Position numbers and translations under genes: made by a program. A DNA stretch of 8,361 nt from an uncultured Oscillospiraceae bacterium (GTDB lineage: Bacteria; Bacillota; Clostridia; Oscillospirales; Ruminococcaceae): NCBI GenBank assembly GCA_934527255.1, contig CAKTAM010000083.1, positions 1 through 8,361 on the forward strand, in the 5' to 3' direction. The stretch's first letter is position 1; every line of letters begins with the position of its first letter. Under the pieces are notes generated by a model. It saw only the letters and a list, made by a program, of their open reading frames with translations, did not search any database and was not told the DNA's origin. Shown in pieces: positions 1-5,738 of the stretch.

Positions 1-363
1 GGCATACGCAGCGTCCAGCCGACGCTTCAGCGTGCCGCTGATCTCCTGCCCCTTCAGCCCCGCGCCAAGCACAACCAGCGCCTGTTCGCCGCCGTTGGCC
101 GGGTGCGCCAGCGAGGCTGCCGCCAGAAAGCAGGCAATGCCGAAATAGACCGCCGCGCCCGCCAGAACCAGCCCTTTCAGCCAGGCGCCGACGCCATGCG
201 CGGTAAAGGCCGCCAGCGGCCGGTAAAAAACGGCGCTTGCCACCAGCACGCCGGAAAGCAGATACAGCAGCACCAGCCCCAGCGTCAGGTTTGCCGCCGC
301 CGTATAGCAGACGGTCTCTATCACGCAGAGCGCCGCCAAGATGCACAGAAAAATACGCAGCAT
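1..363 (-). CDS. YdcF/ElyC/SanA-like (DUF218) membrane protein, 3' end missing
   Basis: The first 121 codons of a gene that continues past the left edge. Translated from the ATG at 363, the N-terminus has three hydrophobic segments (about residues 3-23, 25-47 and 62-83). A soluble domain then opens with EQALVVLGAGLKG (93-105) and TLKRRLDAAYA (111-121). The VVLGAG strand followed by a TLxRRLDxA helix is the usual opening of the DUF218 domain. Family members (E. coli YdcF, SanA, ElyC) are poorly defined enzymes; ElyC and SanA are linked to envelope and peptidoglycan integrity. The multi-helix N-terminus fits the longer membrane-anchored branch. A purine-rich stretch (GAGGGAAGGG) lies 4 nt before the ATG. 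The gene starts 40 nt after the lipid kinase stop, so the two are probably co-transcribed. Family call is firm; function is not known from the sequence. Confidence 0.85.
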   Translation of the reverse strand, partial: MLRIFLCILAALCVIETVCYTAAANLTLGLVLLYLLSGVLVASAVFYRPLAAFTAHGVGAWLKGLVLAGAAVYFGIACFLAAASLAHPANGGEQALVVLGAGLKGQEISGTLKRRLDAAYA

Positions 364-403
364 GATACCCTTCCCTCTCTCGCCCTTTTCAGCGGACGGC
401 CGT

Positions 404-1339
404 TCAGTTCTCGGCGGACGACAGGCCCTGCGGAAGAATGAAACGGATGCCGGAGGGCACGACCTGCGCCCGGATGCAGCGCGAATGCGAGCATTCGCCA
501 TCCAGTGTATAGCAGAACTCTCTGTCACAGGAGATGGTAACGCTTTTTGCCGTAAAGGTGGAAATGACGCTTTGCAGATCCGGCGCGATGCCGCCGTCTG
601 CACCAAAGTGCGTGCCTGCCTTATAGCGGCCGAGAATGGGCGGAATGCGCAGCAGCGGGATTTTTTTCACCAGAACGACATTCAGCAGGCCGTCGTCCGT
701 TTTGGCCAGCGGCAGGCTGTGATAGCCGCCCCCATAATAGCCGCCGTTGCCGACCGCCGCCAGCAGATACTCATCCTCAAAGCGTCTGCCCTCGCTTTCA
801 ATGGTCATGTGATACCCCAGACGGCCCATCAGACATTTTACAATGGACAGATTGTACGCCATGCTGCCGCCGCACAGCGGAATGCGGCGAAAACGCGGAA
901 TGTTATCCGCCACCTTGGCATCCAGCCCGGCCGCACAGATGCTGGCCGTCATACGGCCGTTGACGGAGATCAGATCGATCAGGCGGGAGCGGCCGCGCAT
1001 CATATCCTCGATATTCTGGAATGCCTTTTCCGGGCCAAAATTCCGGATCATATCGTTACCGGAGCCGCAGGGAATGTGCCCGACCTCCACCAGCGGCTGC
1101 CCGTGCGCACCGCACAGCACCTCGTTGAGGGTGCCGTCGCCGCCGCACGCATACAGACGTACCGGCTGCCCCTGTGACGATGCCTGGCGCGCCAGCTCAA
1201 TGGCGTGCCCATGCGCCTGTGTCACCTGAATTTCGACATCGGCGTTCAGGCGGCTGCCCGCCGACCGGATGCGCTGCGGCAGAGTTTCGGCCGCGTTGTC
1301 ACGCCCCGCCGTCGGATTGATGATGAAAATATGCTTCAC
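404..1339 (-). CDS. Diacylglycerol kinase family lipid kinase (YegS/BmrU type), copy 1
   Basis: A 311-residue soluble lipid kinase with the DAGK catalytic fold. In order it shows the first strand and NPTAGR (8-13), the ATP-binding GGDGTLNE (66-73), the PCGSGNDMIR loop (90-99, the GTxND motif of the family), and a C-terminal LDGE motif. Known members phosphorylate diacylglycerol or a related lipid with ATP at the inner membrane face; the substrate cannot be read from sequence. The frame stays open upstream to an ATG at 1480, but a strong promoter occupies 1419-1447, and the ATG at 1423 falls inside its -10 box. I therefore choose the GTG at 1339, where homology begins at once (VKHIFIINP) and AAAGGGG lies 11 nt upstream. 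The length matches the family norm of about 290-310 residues. A paralogue runs divergently from 1656. It heads an operon with the YdcF-like gene. Confidence 0.9.
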   Translation of the reverse strand: MKHIFIINPTAGRDNAAETLPQRIRSAGSRLNADVEIQVTQAHGHAIELARQASSQGQPVRLYACGGDGTLNEVLCGAHGQPLVEVGHIPCGSGNDMIRNFGPEKAFQNIEDMMRGRSRLIDLISVNGRMTASICAAGLDAKVADNIPRFRRIPLCGGSMAYNLSIVKCLMGRLGYHMTIESEGRRFEDEYLLAAVGNGGYYGGGYHSLPLAKTDDGLLNVVLVKKIPLLRIPPILGRYKAGTHFGADGGIAPDLQSVISTFTAKSVTISCDREFCYTLDGECSHSRCIRAQVVPSGIRFILPQGLSSAEN

Positions 1340-1418
1340 GCTGAAAACTACCCCTTTGTTCTTTGCGGCGGCCGCTGCAGCATCACGCCAAGGCGCCGCA
1401 AAAGCGATATGTTCTTTA

Positions 1419-1447
1419 ATCATATACGATTTTGACGCGTCTGACAA
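1419..1447 (-). promoter_or_regulatory. Sigma-A-type promoter for lipid kinase copy 1
   Basis: Read on the minus strand: TTGTCA (-35, plus coordinates 1442-1447), a 17-bp spacer, and TATGAT (-10, plus 1419-1424). Each box matches the consensus at five of six positions. The predicted transcript starts near 1412, giving a leader of about 73 nt before the GTG at 1339. This excludes the start codons at 1480 and 1423 if it is the promoter in use. Confidence 0.7.
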
Positions 1448-1546
1448 GTTTTTTCCTGTAAAAAAGCGCGGCAAAAGCACGCATTTGCGGCTAATTTACA
1501 AAAAATTAACCAAATGAGAGGAACCGCTTTTTCTGCTGATTTCTTC

Positions 1547-1576
1547 TTTACATCCGACGCTGTTTTGGTGTATGAT
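1547..1576 (+). promoter_or_regulatory. Sigma-A-type promoter for lipid kinase copy 2 and Nudix gene
   Basis: TTTACA (-35, 1547-1552), an 18-bp spacer, and TATGAT (-10, 1571-1576), each box five of six to consensus. The upstream ATG at 1572 lies inside the -10 box, so it cannot start translation from this promoter. The expected transcript start near 1583 leaves a leader of about 73 nt before the ATG at 1656. Confidence 0.65.
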
Positions 1577-1655
1577 AGGGGCGGAACAGACCGGACCGCA
1601 GCTGCCCGGCTTTCCTACTCTTTTAGACTATTCTCAGAAAGTGAGCGTTCTATCC

Positions 1656-2600
1656 ATGGCCAGAAAACTGCTGTTTGCATTTAACCCGCACGCCGGAAGG
1701 GCGGCGATCAAGGAGCATTTGCTGAGCATTATCAAAACGTTTGTCGAGGCCGATTACGAGGTGACCGTGCAGACCACCCGCCGCTCGGGAGAGCTGCCGG
1801 AGATCATCCGCGAAAAGGCCGCAGGCTACGATCTGCTGGTCACCAGCGGCGGCGACGGCACGCTGAACGAGTCCATCAACGGGCTGATGAGCAGCGGGCT
1901 GCACATTCCCTTCGGCTATATTGCCGCAGGCACCGTCAACGATTTTGCCACCACACTGCGGCTTTCCAAAAACATGTCGCAGGCAGCCAGGGACATTGTG
2001 AACGGCAGCATTTTCCGGTGCGATGTGGGACAGTTTCAGGATCGCTACTTTGCCTATGTTGCCGCCTTCGGCGCATTTACCGACGTGGCCTATCAGACGC
2101 CGCAGGCCTCCAAAAACCTGCTGGGCCGCGCCGCTTACATTTTTGAGGGCATCGGCCGTTTGCCGACGCTGAAATCCTACCGGATGCGTGTGACCTTTGA
2201 CGATCAGGTCATTGAGGATGAGTTTCTGTTCGGCATGGTCTCCAATTCCGTTTCCGTCGGCGGGATGCCGCTGAACGGCCGCCGCGACGTTTCCATGAAC
2301 GACGGCATTCTGGAGGTGCTGCTGGTCAAAAAGCCCACCATTCCTTTTGACGCCACTGCCGCCAGCGCCAGCCTGCAGAATATGGAGGTCAATTCGCCGT
2401 TTTTTTATGCGTTTAAGGTACGTTCGGTACACATCACCAACCTGGAAACGGAGGATGTGCCCTGGACGCTGGACGGCGAGTACGGCGGCAGCGACCGGGA
2501 GATCGATATTGGTGTCTGCCGCGAGGCCCTGTCGATCCTGGTGCCGACCGACTCGCCCGCGCTGCCCGCAGCCGACGAAAACGCGGCTGCCGCACAATGA
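1656..2600 (+). CDS. Diacylglycerol kinase family lipid kinase (YegS/BmrU type), copy 2
   Basis: A 314-residue DAGK-fold lipid kinase, predicted to phosphorylate diacylglycerol or a similar membrane lipid with ATP. Visible motifs: NPHAGR (10-15), GGDGTLNE (65-72), GTVNDFA (92-98, the canonical GTxNDFA form), and a C-terminal WTLDGEYGG. I start at the ATG at 1656 because homology begins there (ARKLLFAFNPHAGR). The upstream ATG at 1572 adds 28 residues without family resemblance and lies inside a promoter. The ribosome binding site is weak (AAGTGAG about 10 nt upstream). The C-terminus carries an Ala/Pro-rich tail after the DAGK fold. It differs clearly from copy 1, which has GSGND in place of GTVND, so the two are old paralogues and not a recent duplication. 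Its TGA overlaps the Nudix ATG in an ATGA. Confidence 0.9.
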   Translation: MARKLLFAFNPHAGRAAIKEHLLSIIKTFVEADYEVTVQTTRRSGELPEIIREKAAGYDLLVTSGGDGTLNESINGLMSSGLHIPFGYIAAGTVNDFATTLRLSKNMSQAARDIVNGSIFRCDVGQFQDRYFAYVAAFGAFTDVAYQTPQASKNLLGRAAYIFEGIGRLPTLKSYRMRVTFDDQVIEDEFLFGMVSNSVSVGGMPLNGRRDVSMNDGILEVLLVKKPTIPFDATAASASLQNMEVNSPFFYAFKVRSVHITNLETEDVPWTLDGEYGGSDREIDIGVCREALSILVPTDSPALPAADENAAAAQ

Positions 2601-3172
2601 GCTTTTTGGAGGACGCCCGGCAATATACCCCTGCCACCGGGCGCGAACGCGCCGAGCAGCGTGTACTGCTGGAATGGGCAGAGCGATTTCCCGACAGCAT
2701 TCTGTACCGGGAAAACACGCTGGCACACATGACGTTTTCGGCCATGATCTTTGACCCGGCAATGCAGCAGACTTTGATGGTTTTTCACAATCTTTACCGC
2801 AGCTGGTCGTGGACGGGCGGGCATGCCGACGGCGACCCGGACGGCCTTGCCGTCGCCCGACGGGAGGCCGAGGAGGAAAGCGGCATCTGCGGGCTTGCTC
2901 CCCTTTGCACACGCCCCACCGGGCTGGATATTCTGCCGGTGACCGGGCACGCTAAACGCGGCGTCTGGGTTCCGGCGCACCTGCATCTGAACCTGTGCTA
3001 TTCCTTTTGGGCTGACCCTGCCCTGCCGCTGCACAGCAGGCCGGAGGAAAACAGCGGCGCACGCTGGCTCCCGCTTGCGCAGCTGGAGCACTTTGTCAGC
3101 GAGCCTGCCATGCTGCCCATTTACCGGCGTATTGTGCAGCGTTCGCGCCAATTATGCGCGAAAAGCAACTGA
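2597..3172 (+). CDS. Nudix hydrolase
   Basis: A 191-residue Nudix-fold protein expected to hydrolyse a nucleoside diphosphate linked to another group, with divalent metal. The Nudix box spans residues 75-97 and ends in REAEEESGI; the metal-binding glutamates of RExxEE are E90, E93 and E94. The front of the box reads GGHADGDPD. Proline 81 stands where the generic signature G-x5-E has glutamate. A GGHADGD front is, from memory, typical of one Nudix subgroup, so it need not mean loss of activity. WSWTGGHADG lies on the strand before the catalytic helix. About 45 residues before the fold form a helical N-terminal extension. The start codon overlaps the kinase stop by 4 nt and has no Shine-Dalgarno sequence, which points to translational coupling. 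The substrate cannot be told. Confidence 0.9.
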   Translation: MSFLEDARQYTPATGRERAEQRVLLEWAERFPDSILYRENTLAHMTFSAMIFDPAMQQTLMVFHNLYRSWSWTGGHADGDPDGLAVARREAEEESGICGLAPLCTRPTGLDILPVTGHAKRGVWVPAHLHLNLCYSFWADPALPLHSRPEENSGARWLPLAQLEHFVSEPAMLPIYRRIVQRSRQLCAKSN

Positions 3173-3260
3173 CAAGGTGTTTTCCTTTTCACCCGGAAAG
3201 CCGTTTTTTTGCGGCAATAATGGAACGATGATCGAAAAGAGTACCCAAATAAACCACGAA

Positions 3261-3293
3261 CGAACCCCCGCAGATAAGCTCTGCGGGGGTTCG
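3261..3293. terminator. Strong hairpin, probable transcription terminator
   Basis: A perfect inverted repeat: 14-bp stem from CGAACCCCCGCAGA to its exact complement, with a 5-nt TAAGC loop. It lies 88 nt after the Nudix stop between convergent operons, where a terminator is expected. The T-tract is poor on the plus side (CTGCTTTCAG follows) and only moderate on the minus side (GTGGTTTATTTG), so it is not a textbook intrinsic terminator and may work in both directions. Confidence 0.6.
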
Positions 3294-3369
3294 CTGCTTT
3301 CAGCCGAACACTTTCCGTCGGACGCTGAAGAAGATTTATCAAAGCGAGACTCTTCGGTAAAAACGCGGT

Positions 3370-3435
3370 GGGAATGCCGCGGCGAAAGCACAGACGTGGA
3401 ACCGCCGCCGCGGGAACGCCGCGGCGAAAACACTG
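3370..3435. repeat. 24-bp imperfect direct repeat, two copies
   Basis: Copies at 3370-3393 and 3412-3435 start GGGAA and share a core GCCGCGGCGAAA. They match at 21 of 24 positions and begin 42 bp apart. Each contains the palindrome GCCGCGGC. Only two copies are present and no cas gene is near, so this is not a CRISPR array. Confidence 0.6.
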
Positions 3436-3554
3436 CACTCTCCCTGCAGGCCCTTTACGGCCGATGCCCCAAAGAAAGGCGGGCTTTTGCTTGTGCCGAT
3501 GGGCCGGATAAGGAGCTGATGGTGGGCTGAATGTTCCGTTCACCGGCATTCCAC

Positions 3555-3580
3555 CGGCGGGCGGGCGAAACCGCCTGCCG
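3555..3580 (+). repeat. GC-rich hairpin in the convergent spacer
   Basis: CGGCGGGCGG pairs with CCGCCTGCCG across a 6-nt GCGAAA loop, with one G-U pair when read as plus-strand RNA (the other strand has a C/A mismatch there). No T-tract follows, so I do not call it a terminator. It lies about 40 nt beyond the stop of the minus-strand DUF1461 gene. Confidence 0.45.
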
Positions 3581-3620
3581 CAGACCGTATGGGCATGCCC
3601 GGTTTCTTCCGCAAACCTGC

Positions 3621-4301
3621 TTATCCCCTTTTTCTGCGCCGCCAAACGGCATCCGCCGCAAAAAAGAGGCCGTTGACAAGGAAAATCAGTGCGGCGATCA
3701 GCACGGCGCAGCGCAGAAAAAATGTTTCCGGCAGAATATTGATGATGGCATCTGTCGCCGGGTCAAAGATCCAGTTGCTTTTTCCCGGGAAAAACGTGGC
3801 GTGAAACGCAACAAACAGCGAATCAAACGAGATCGCGCCCCACACCGCCAGCAGTGCAAAAACGCCGCAGCTAAACACAGCCGACCAGAACACCGGCAGT
3901 CGCCGCTGCCGCCCGGCCAGCCCTTTTTTGCGCAGGACGGCGCGCACGGCCGTCAAAGCCGCCGTCAGCGCCAGACCGATGCCCAGCACCTGGAAATCCA
4001 GCTGAAACAGGGTGCGGCAATCCTCAAAATGGCTTTTGCCTGCCTGTGAATACGGAAGCGCGCCCGTACCAAAGGGCTTGCCGCAAACCAGAAAATCCAT
4101 GACCTGATCGTACGCCTGCCGGATGACGCCGACGCTGTAGCCGGTTTGCTGCGGCAGCTGCAGCGCGTCGATCTGCGCATAATAAAACGGCCGCAGCACA
4201 ATGGGCACGGCGATCGCCGCCGCGATCACCAGCAGGGCGGTACAGACCGCCAGAAGAACGCCGCAAAGACGATACCACGCCGTATGTCCGGATCGCTGCA
4301 T
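3621..4301 (-). CDS. DUF1461 / TIGR01906 family integral membrane protein
   Basis: A 226-residue membrane protein with four hydrophobic segments (about 11-36, 104-123, 137-157, 197-218). A large loop lies between segments 1 and 2 (37-103), another between 3 and 4 (158-196). Motifs I recognise as typical of the family are LRPFYYAQIDAL (36-47), the AYDQVMDFL helix (63-71), GKSHFEDCRTLF (88-99), and FHATFFPGKSNWIFDP (166-181) followed by a DAIINILPETFF-like end. No biochemical role is established for this family. The ATG at 4301 has a good AGGAGG-like site (AAAAAGGAGGA) upstream. It follows the DUF3592 gene by 27 nt, so the pair is one transcription unit. A short Arg-rich C-terminal tail suggests a cytoplasmic end by the positive-inside rule. 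Confidence 0.85.
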   Translation of the reverse strand: MQRSGHTAWYRLCGVLLAVCTALLVIAAAIAVPIVLRPFYYAQIDALQLPQQTGYSVGVIRQAYDQVMDFLVCGKPFGTGALPYSQAGKSHFEDCRTLFQLDFQVLGIGLALTAALTAVRAVLRKKGLAGRQRRLPVFWSAVFSCGVFALLAVWGAISFDSLFVAFHATFFPGKSNWIFDPATDAIINILPETFFLRCAVLIAALIFLVNGLFFAADAVWRRRKRG

Positions 4302-4328
4302 GTTGGTTTTCCTCCTTTTTTGCTGCGG

Positions 4329-4799
4329 TCAGTCGGCCTGCCAGATGCCGGCAAGGCCGCCCAGGGCTCCGGTGGTCAGACCAATGGCGCAGACCGTCAG
4401 CGCAACGGCCAGACAAACGATGCCGACCACCGTAAAGATGACAGAGAGCAAGCGGCCCGTCGTTTCACCCTCCAGATACCACAAAGAGGGATCCTCCGGG
4501 TCGTACCATACACCCACCTGCTGGCCAATGGCATAGCGGCAGCGGCTGGAGGAATAGGGGCTGCACTGACGCATCAGGCCCTGCGGCGTCTCGTACTCCA
4601 CCAGCGGTGTCAGCGTTGTGCCACCCTCGCTGGAACGGTTTGGCAAAATATCTGCCACACGGCCCCAGACACGCTCGATACAGCGGCTGCGCTTTTTTCT
4701 GCCCCTCAGGGTCATGGTAAGGCCAATGCCCAGAAAAACGGCCCCCACCGCGGCCCAAACCCCGCAAAACACCAGATAAAACAGCACCGTATTCTCCAT
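4329..4799 (-). CDS. DUF3592 domain membrane protein
   Basis: A 156-residue protein with two membrane segments (about 5-31 and 117-141) enclosing a soluble region of roughly 85 residues. That region ends in VGVWYDPEDPSLWYLEG (95-111). The YDPEDP motif just before a second membrane helix is the hallmark I use for DUF3592. Function is unknown in the family. The frame is open far upstream to about 5243, but that part is antisense to dapB. I start at the ATG at 4799 because the first hydrophobic helix begins there, GAGG lies 6 nt upstream, and an extended -10 promoter sits at 4851-4859. It is the first gene of a two-gene operon with the DUF1461 protein, and divergent from dapB. Confidence 0.8.
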   Translation of the reverse strand: MENTVLFYLVFCGVWAAVGAVFLGIGLTMTLRGRKKRSRCIERVWGRVADILPNRSSEGGTTLTPLVEYETPQGLMRQCSPYSSSRCRYAIGQQVGVWYDPEDPSLWYLEGETTGRLLSVIFTVVGIVCLAVALTVCAIGLTTGALGGLAGIWQAD

Positions 4800-4850
4800 T
4801 CTGCGCCTCGCTTTCCTTCCATGCCGACAAAAGAAACGGCGGTTTTTATC

Positions 4851-4859
4851 ATTGTACCA
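4851..4859 (-). promoter_or_regulatory. Extended -10 promoter for the DUF3592-DUF1461 operon
   Basis: On the minus strand TGG is followed by TACAAT, an extended -10 (TGn plus a box five of six to consensus), about 52 nt before the ATG at 4799. No good -35 box is seen at 16-18 bp, which is tolerable for an extended -10 promoter. Confidence 0.5.
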
Positions 4860-4892
4860 CATCGGCCGCCGAAAAGCGACTGCTTTTTGACG

Positions 4893-4918
4893 GTATGGCA
4901 CGCCGCCCGCGTGCATAC
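4893..4918. promoter_or_regulatory. Imperfect inverted repeat upstream of dapB
   Basis: GTATGGCACG (4893-4902) and CGTGCATAC (4910-4918) are complementary over 9 bp with a one-base bulge, around a 7-nt loop. The repeat starts right after a -35-like TTGACG (4887-4892) and ends 19 nt before the dapB Shine-Dalgarno. It could be an operator or a leader hairpin. A -10 box is not convincing: CATACT at 4914-4919 lies 21 bp from TTGACG, which is too far for a normal promoter. Confidence 0.35.
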
Positions 4919-4952
4919 TGTTTGGTGAAAAGCCAAAAAGGAGGCCAGGGTC

Positions 4953-5738
4953 ATGCAAATTCTCGTCAACGGCGCCTGCGGACGCTTGGGCAGTGAGCTG
5001 TGCCGCCTGCTGGAGGACGGTTATCAAGAGGATGTGCTTTCCGGCGCCGTTGACCTGCGGGCCGCGCCGGAAAGCGGCGTTCTGCACCGGCTGGCCGATT
5101 TTGACGGCAATACCGACGCCGTGATCGACTTTTCTCACCACAGCGCCGCCTTTGACCTGTGCGCCTTTTGCGAGGAGCGCCGGGTTCCGCTGGTCATCGC
5201 CGCGACCGGGCAGACCACAGCCGAAAACGCCCGCCTTGCCCAATGTGCACAGGTGCTGCCGGTGTTTCAGGCAGCCAATCTTTCACCGGGCGGCGCACTG
5301 CTGGGCGAGCTTTGCCGCACGGCGGCCGCGGCCCTGCCGGATGCCGATGCGGAGATCATCGAGCTGCACCACAGCGGCAAACGGGACGCCCCCAGCGGCA
5401 CCGCCCTGCAGCTGGCCGCCGCCCTTGCCGAAGCGCGTCCCGACAGCCGTCTGCAATATGGCCGGGGCAAAGCCGCCGTCCGCGCAGCGGGTGAGATCGG
5501 TGTGCACGCGGTACGGCTGGGCACACTGGCTGGTACGCACAGCGTGCTGCTGTCCGCCGGGGACGAAACCGTCGTTTTGACCCACATCGTGCACCATCCG
5601 CGCATTTATGCGCTGGGCGCGCTGTTGGCGGCACACTTTCTGCTGGGGCGTGCGCCCGGGCTGTACACTATGCCGCAGCTGCTGGCAGAGCGCCGGGCAC
5701 ACCCGCCAGAACATTGTAAGGAGGAAAAACGCTCATGA
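4953..5738 (+). CDS. dapB: 4-hydroxy-tetrahydrodipicolinate reductase (DapB)
   Basis: A 261-residue cytoplasmic NAD(P)H-dependent reductase that converts 4-hydroxy-tetrahydrodipicolinate to tetrahydrodipicolinate in lysine and meso-diaminopimelate synthesis. The N-terminus has the Rossmann nucleotide-binding motif GACGRLG (7-13). DFSHHSA (59-65) and AATG (83-86) match the conserved DFS and GTTG-like positions. AANLSPGG (107-114) leads to the catalytic signature ELHHSGKRDAPSGTA (137-151), with the catalytic His pair 139/140, Lys143 and the substrate-binding SGT. GEIGVHAVRLGTLAGTH (180-196) and the HHPRIYALGA helix complete the C-terminal domain. Its length is near the family norm. AAGGAGG lies 8 nt before the ATG. 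It overlaps ddh by 4 nt, so its product is handed to the next enzyme in the same operon. No lysine riboswitch is seen upstream. Confidence 0.95.
   Translation: MQILVNGACGRLGSELCRLLEDGYQEDVLSGAVDLRAAPESGVLHRLADFDGNTDAVIDFSHHSAAFDLCAFCEERRVPLVIAATGQTTAENARLAQCAQVLPVFQAANLSPGGALLGELCRTAAAALPDADAEIIELHHSGKRDAPSGTALQLAAALAEARPDSRLQYGRGKAAVRAAGEIGVHAVRLGTLAGTHSVLLSAGDETVVLTHIVHHPRIYALGALLAAHFLLGRAPGLYTMPQLLAERRAHPPEHCKEEKRS

Larger units (their letters stand above)
1340..1655. other. Divergent promoter spacer between two lipid kinase genes
   Basis: A 316-bp spacer that is more AT-rich than its flanks around 1440-1580. It holds the two back-to-back promoters (1419-1447 minus, 1547-1576 plus), whose -35 boxes are 99 bp apart. 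Both predicted leaders are about 73 nt. I see no riboswitch fold or terminator in it. The open reading frames that extend both kinases into this region have no family homology there and cross the promoters. Confidence 0.6.
3173..3620. other. 448-bp gene-free spacer with hairpins and a direct repeat
   Basis: Convergent spacer between the Nudix gene (plus) and the DUF1461 gene (minus). It holds a perfect 14-bp-stem hairpin (3261-3293), a 24-bp imperfect direct repeat (3370-3393 and 3412-3435), a segment with GCCGATG twice bounded by GGCCC and GGGCC (about 3449-3505), a GC-rich 10-bp-stem hairpin (3555-3580) and the palindrome GGGCATGCCC (3591-3600). Several short open frames cross it on both strands. 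None has a ribosome binding site with a recognisable product, and they are Arg/Ser/Pro-rich as GC-rich noncoding frames usually are. It may be an intergenic repeat element shared with other loci, which the window alone cannot show. Confidence 0.5.

Noticed and set aside
1650..2912. A 420-residue minus-strand open frame opposite lipid kinase copy 2 and the Nudix gene
   Set aside because: Antisense shadow; low complexity, no motif, and it spans the overlap of two real genes.
3152..3433. A 93-residue minus-strand open frame in the repeat-bearing spacer
   Set aside because: Its repeated protein segments come from the DNA direct repeat and the terminator stem; it has no supported start and no known family.
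3370..3435. Possible CRISPR repeat pair
   Set aside because: Only two imperfect copies, 18-bp gap, no further units and no cas genes.
4146..4928. A 260-residue plus-strand open frame opposite the membrane-protein operon
   Set aside because: Gln/Arg/His-rich with no hydrophobic or domain pattern, while the minus strand has clear membrane proteins with ribosome binding sites.
4800..4952. Lysine riboswitch upstream of dapB
   Set aside because: The 153-bp spacer is too short to hold the roughly 170-nt aptamer plus expression platform and also contains the divergent promoter; no aptamer motifs are seen.
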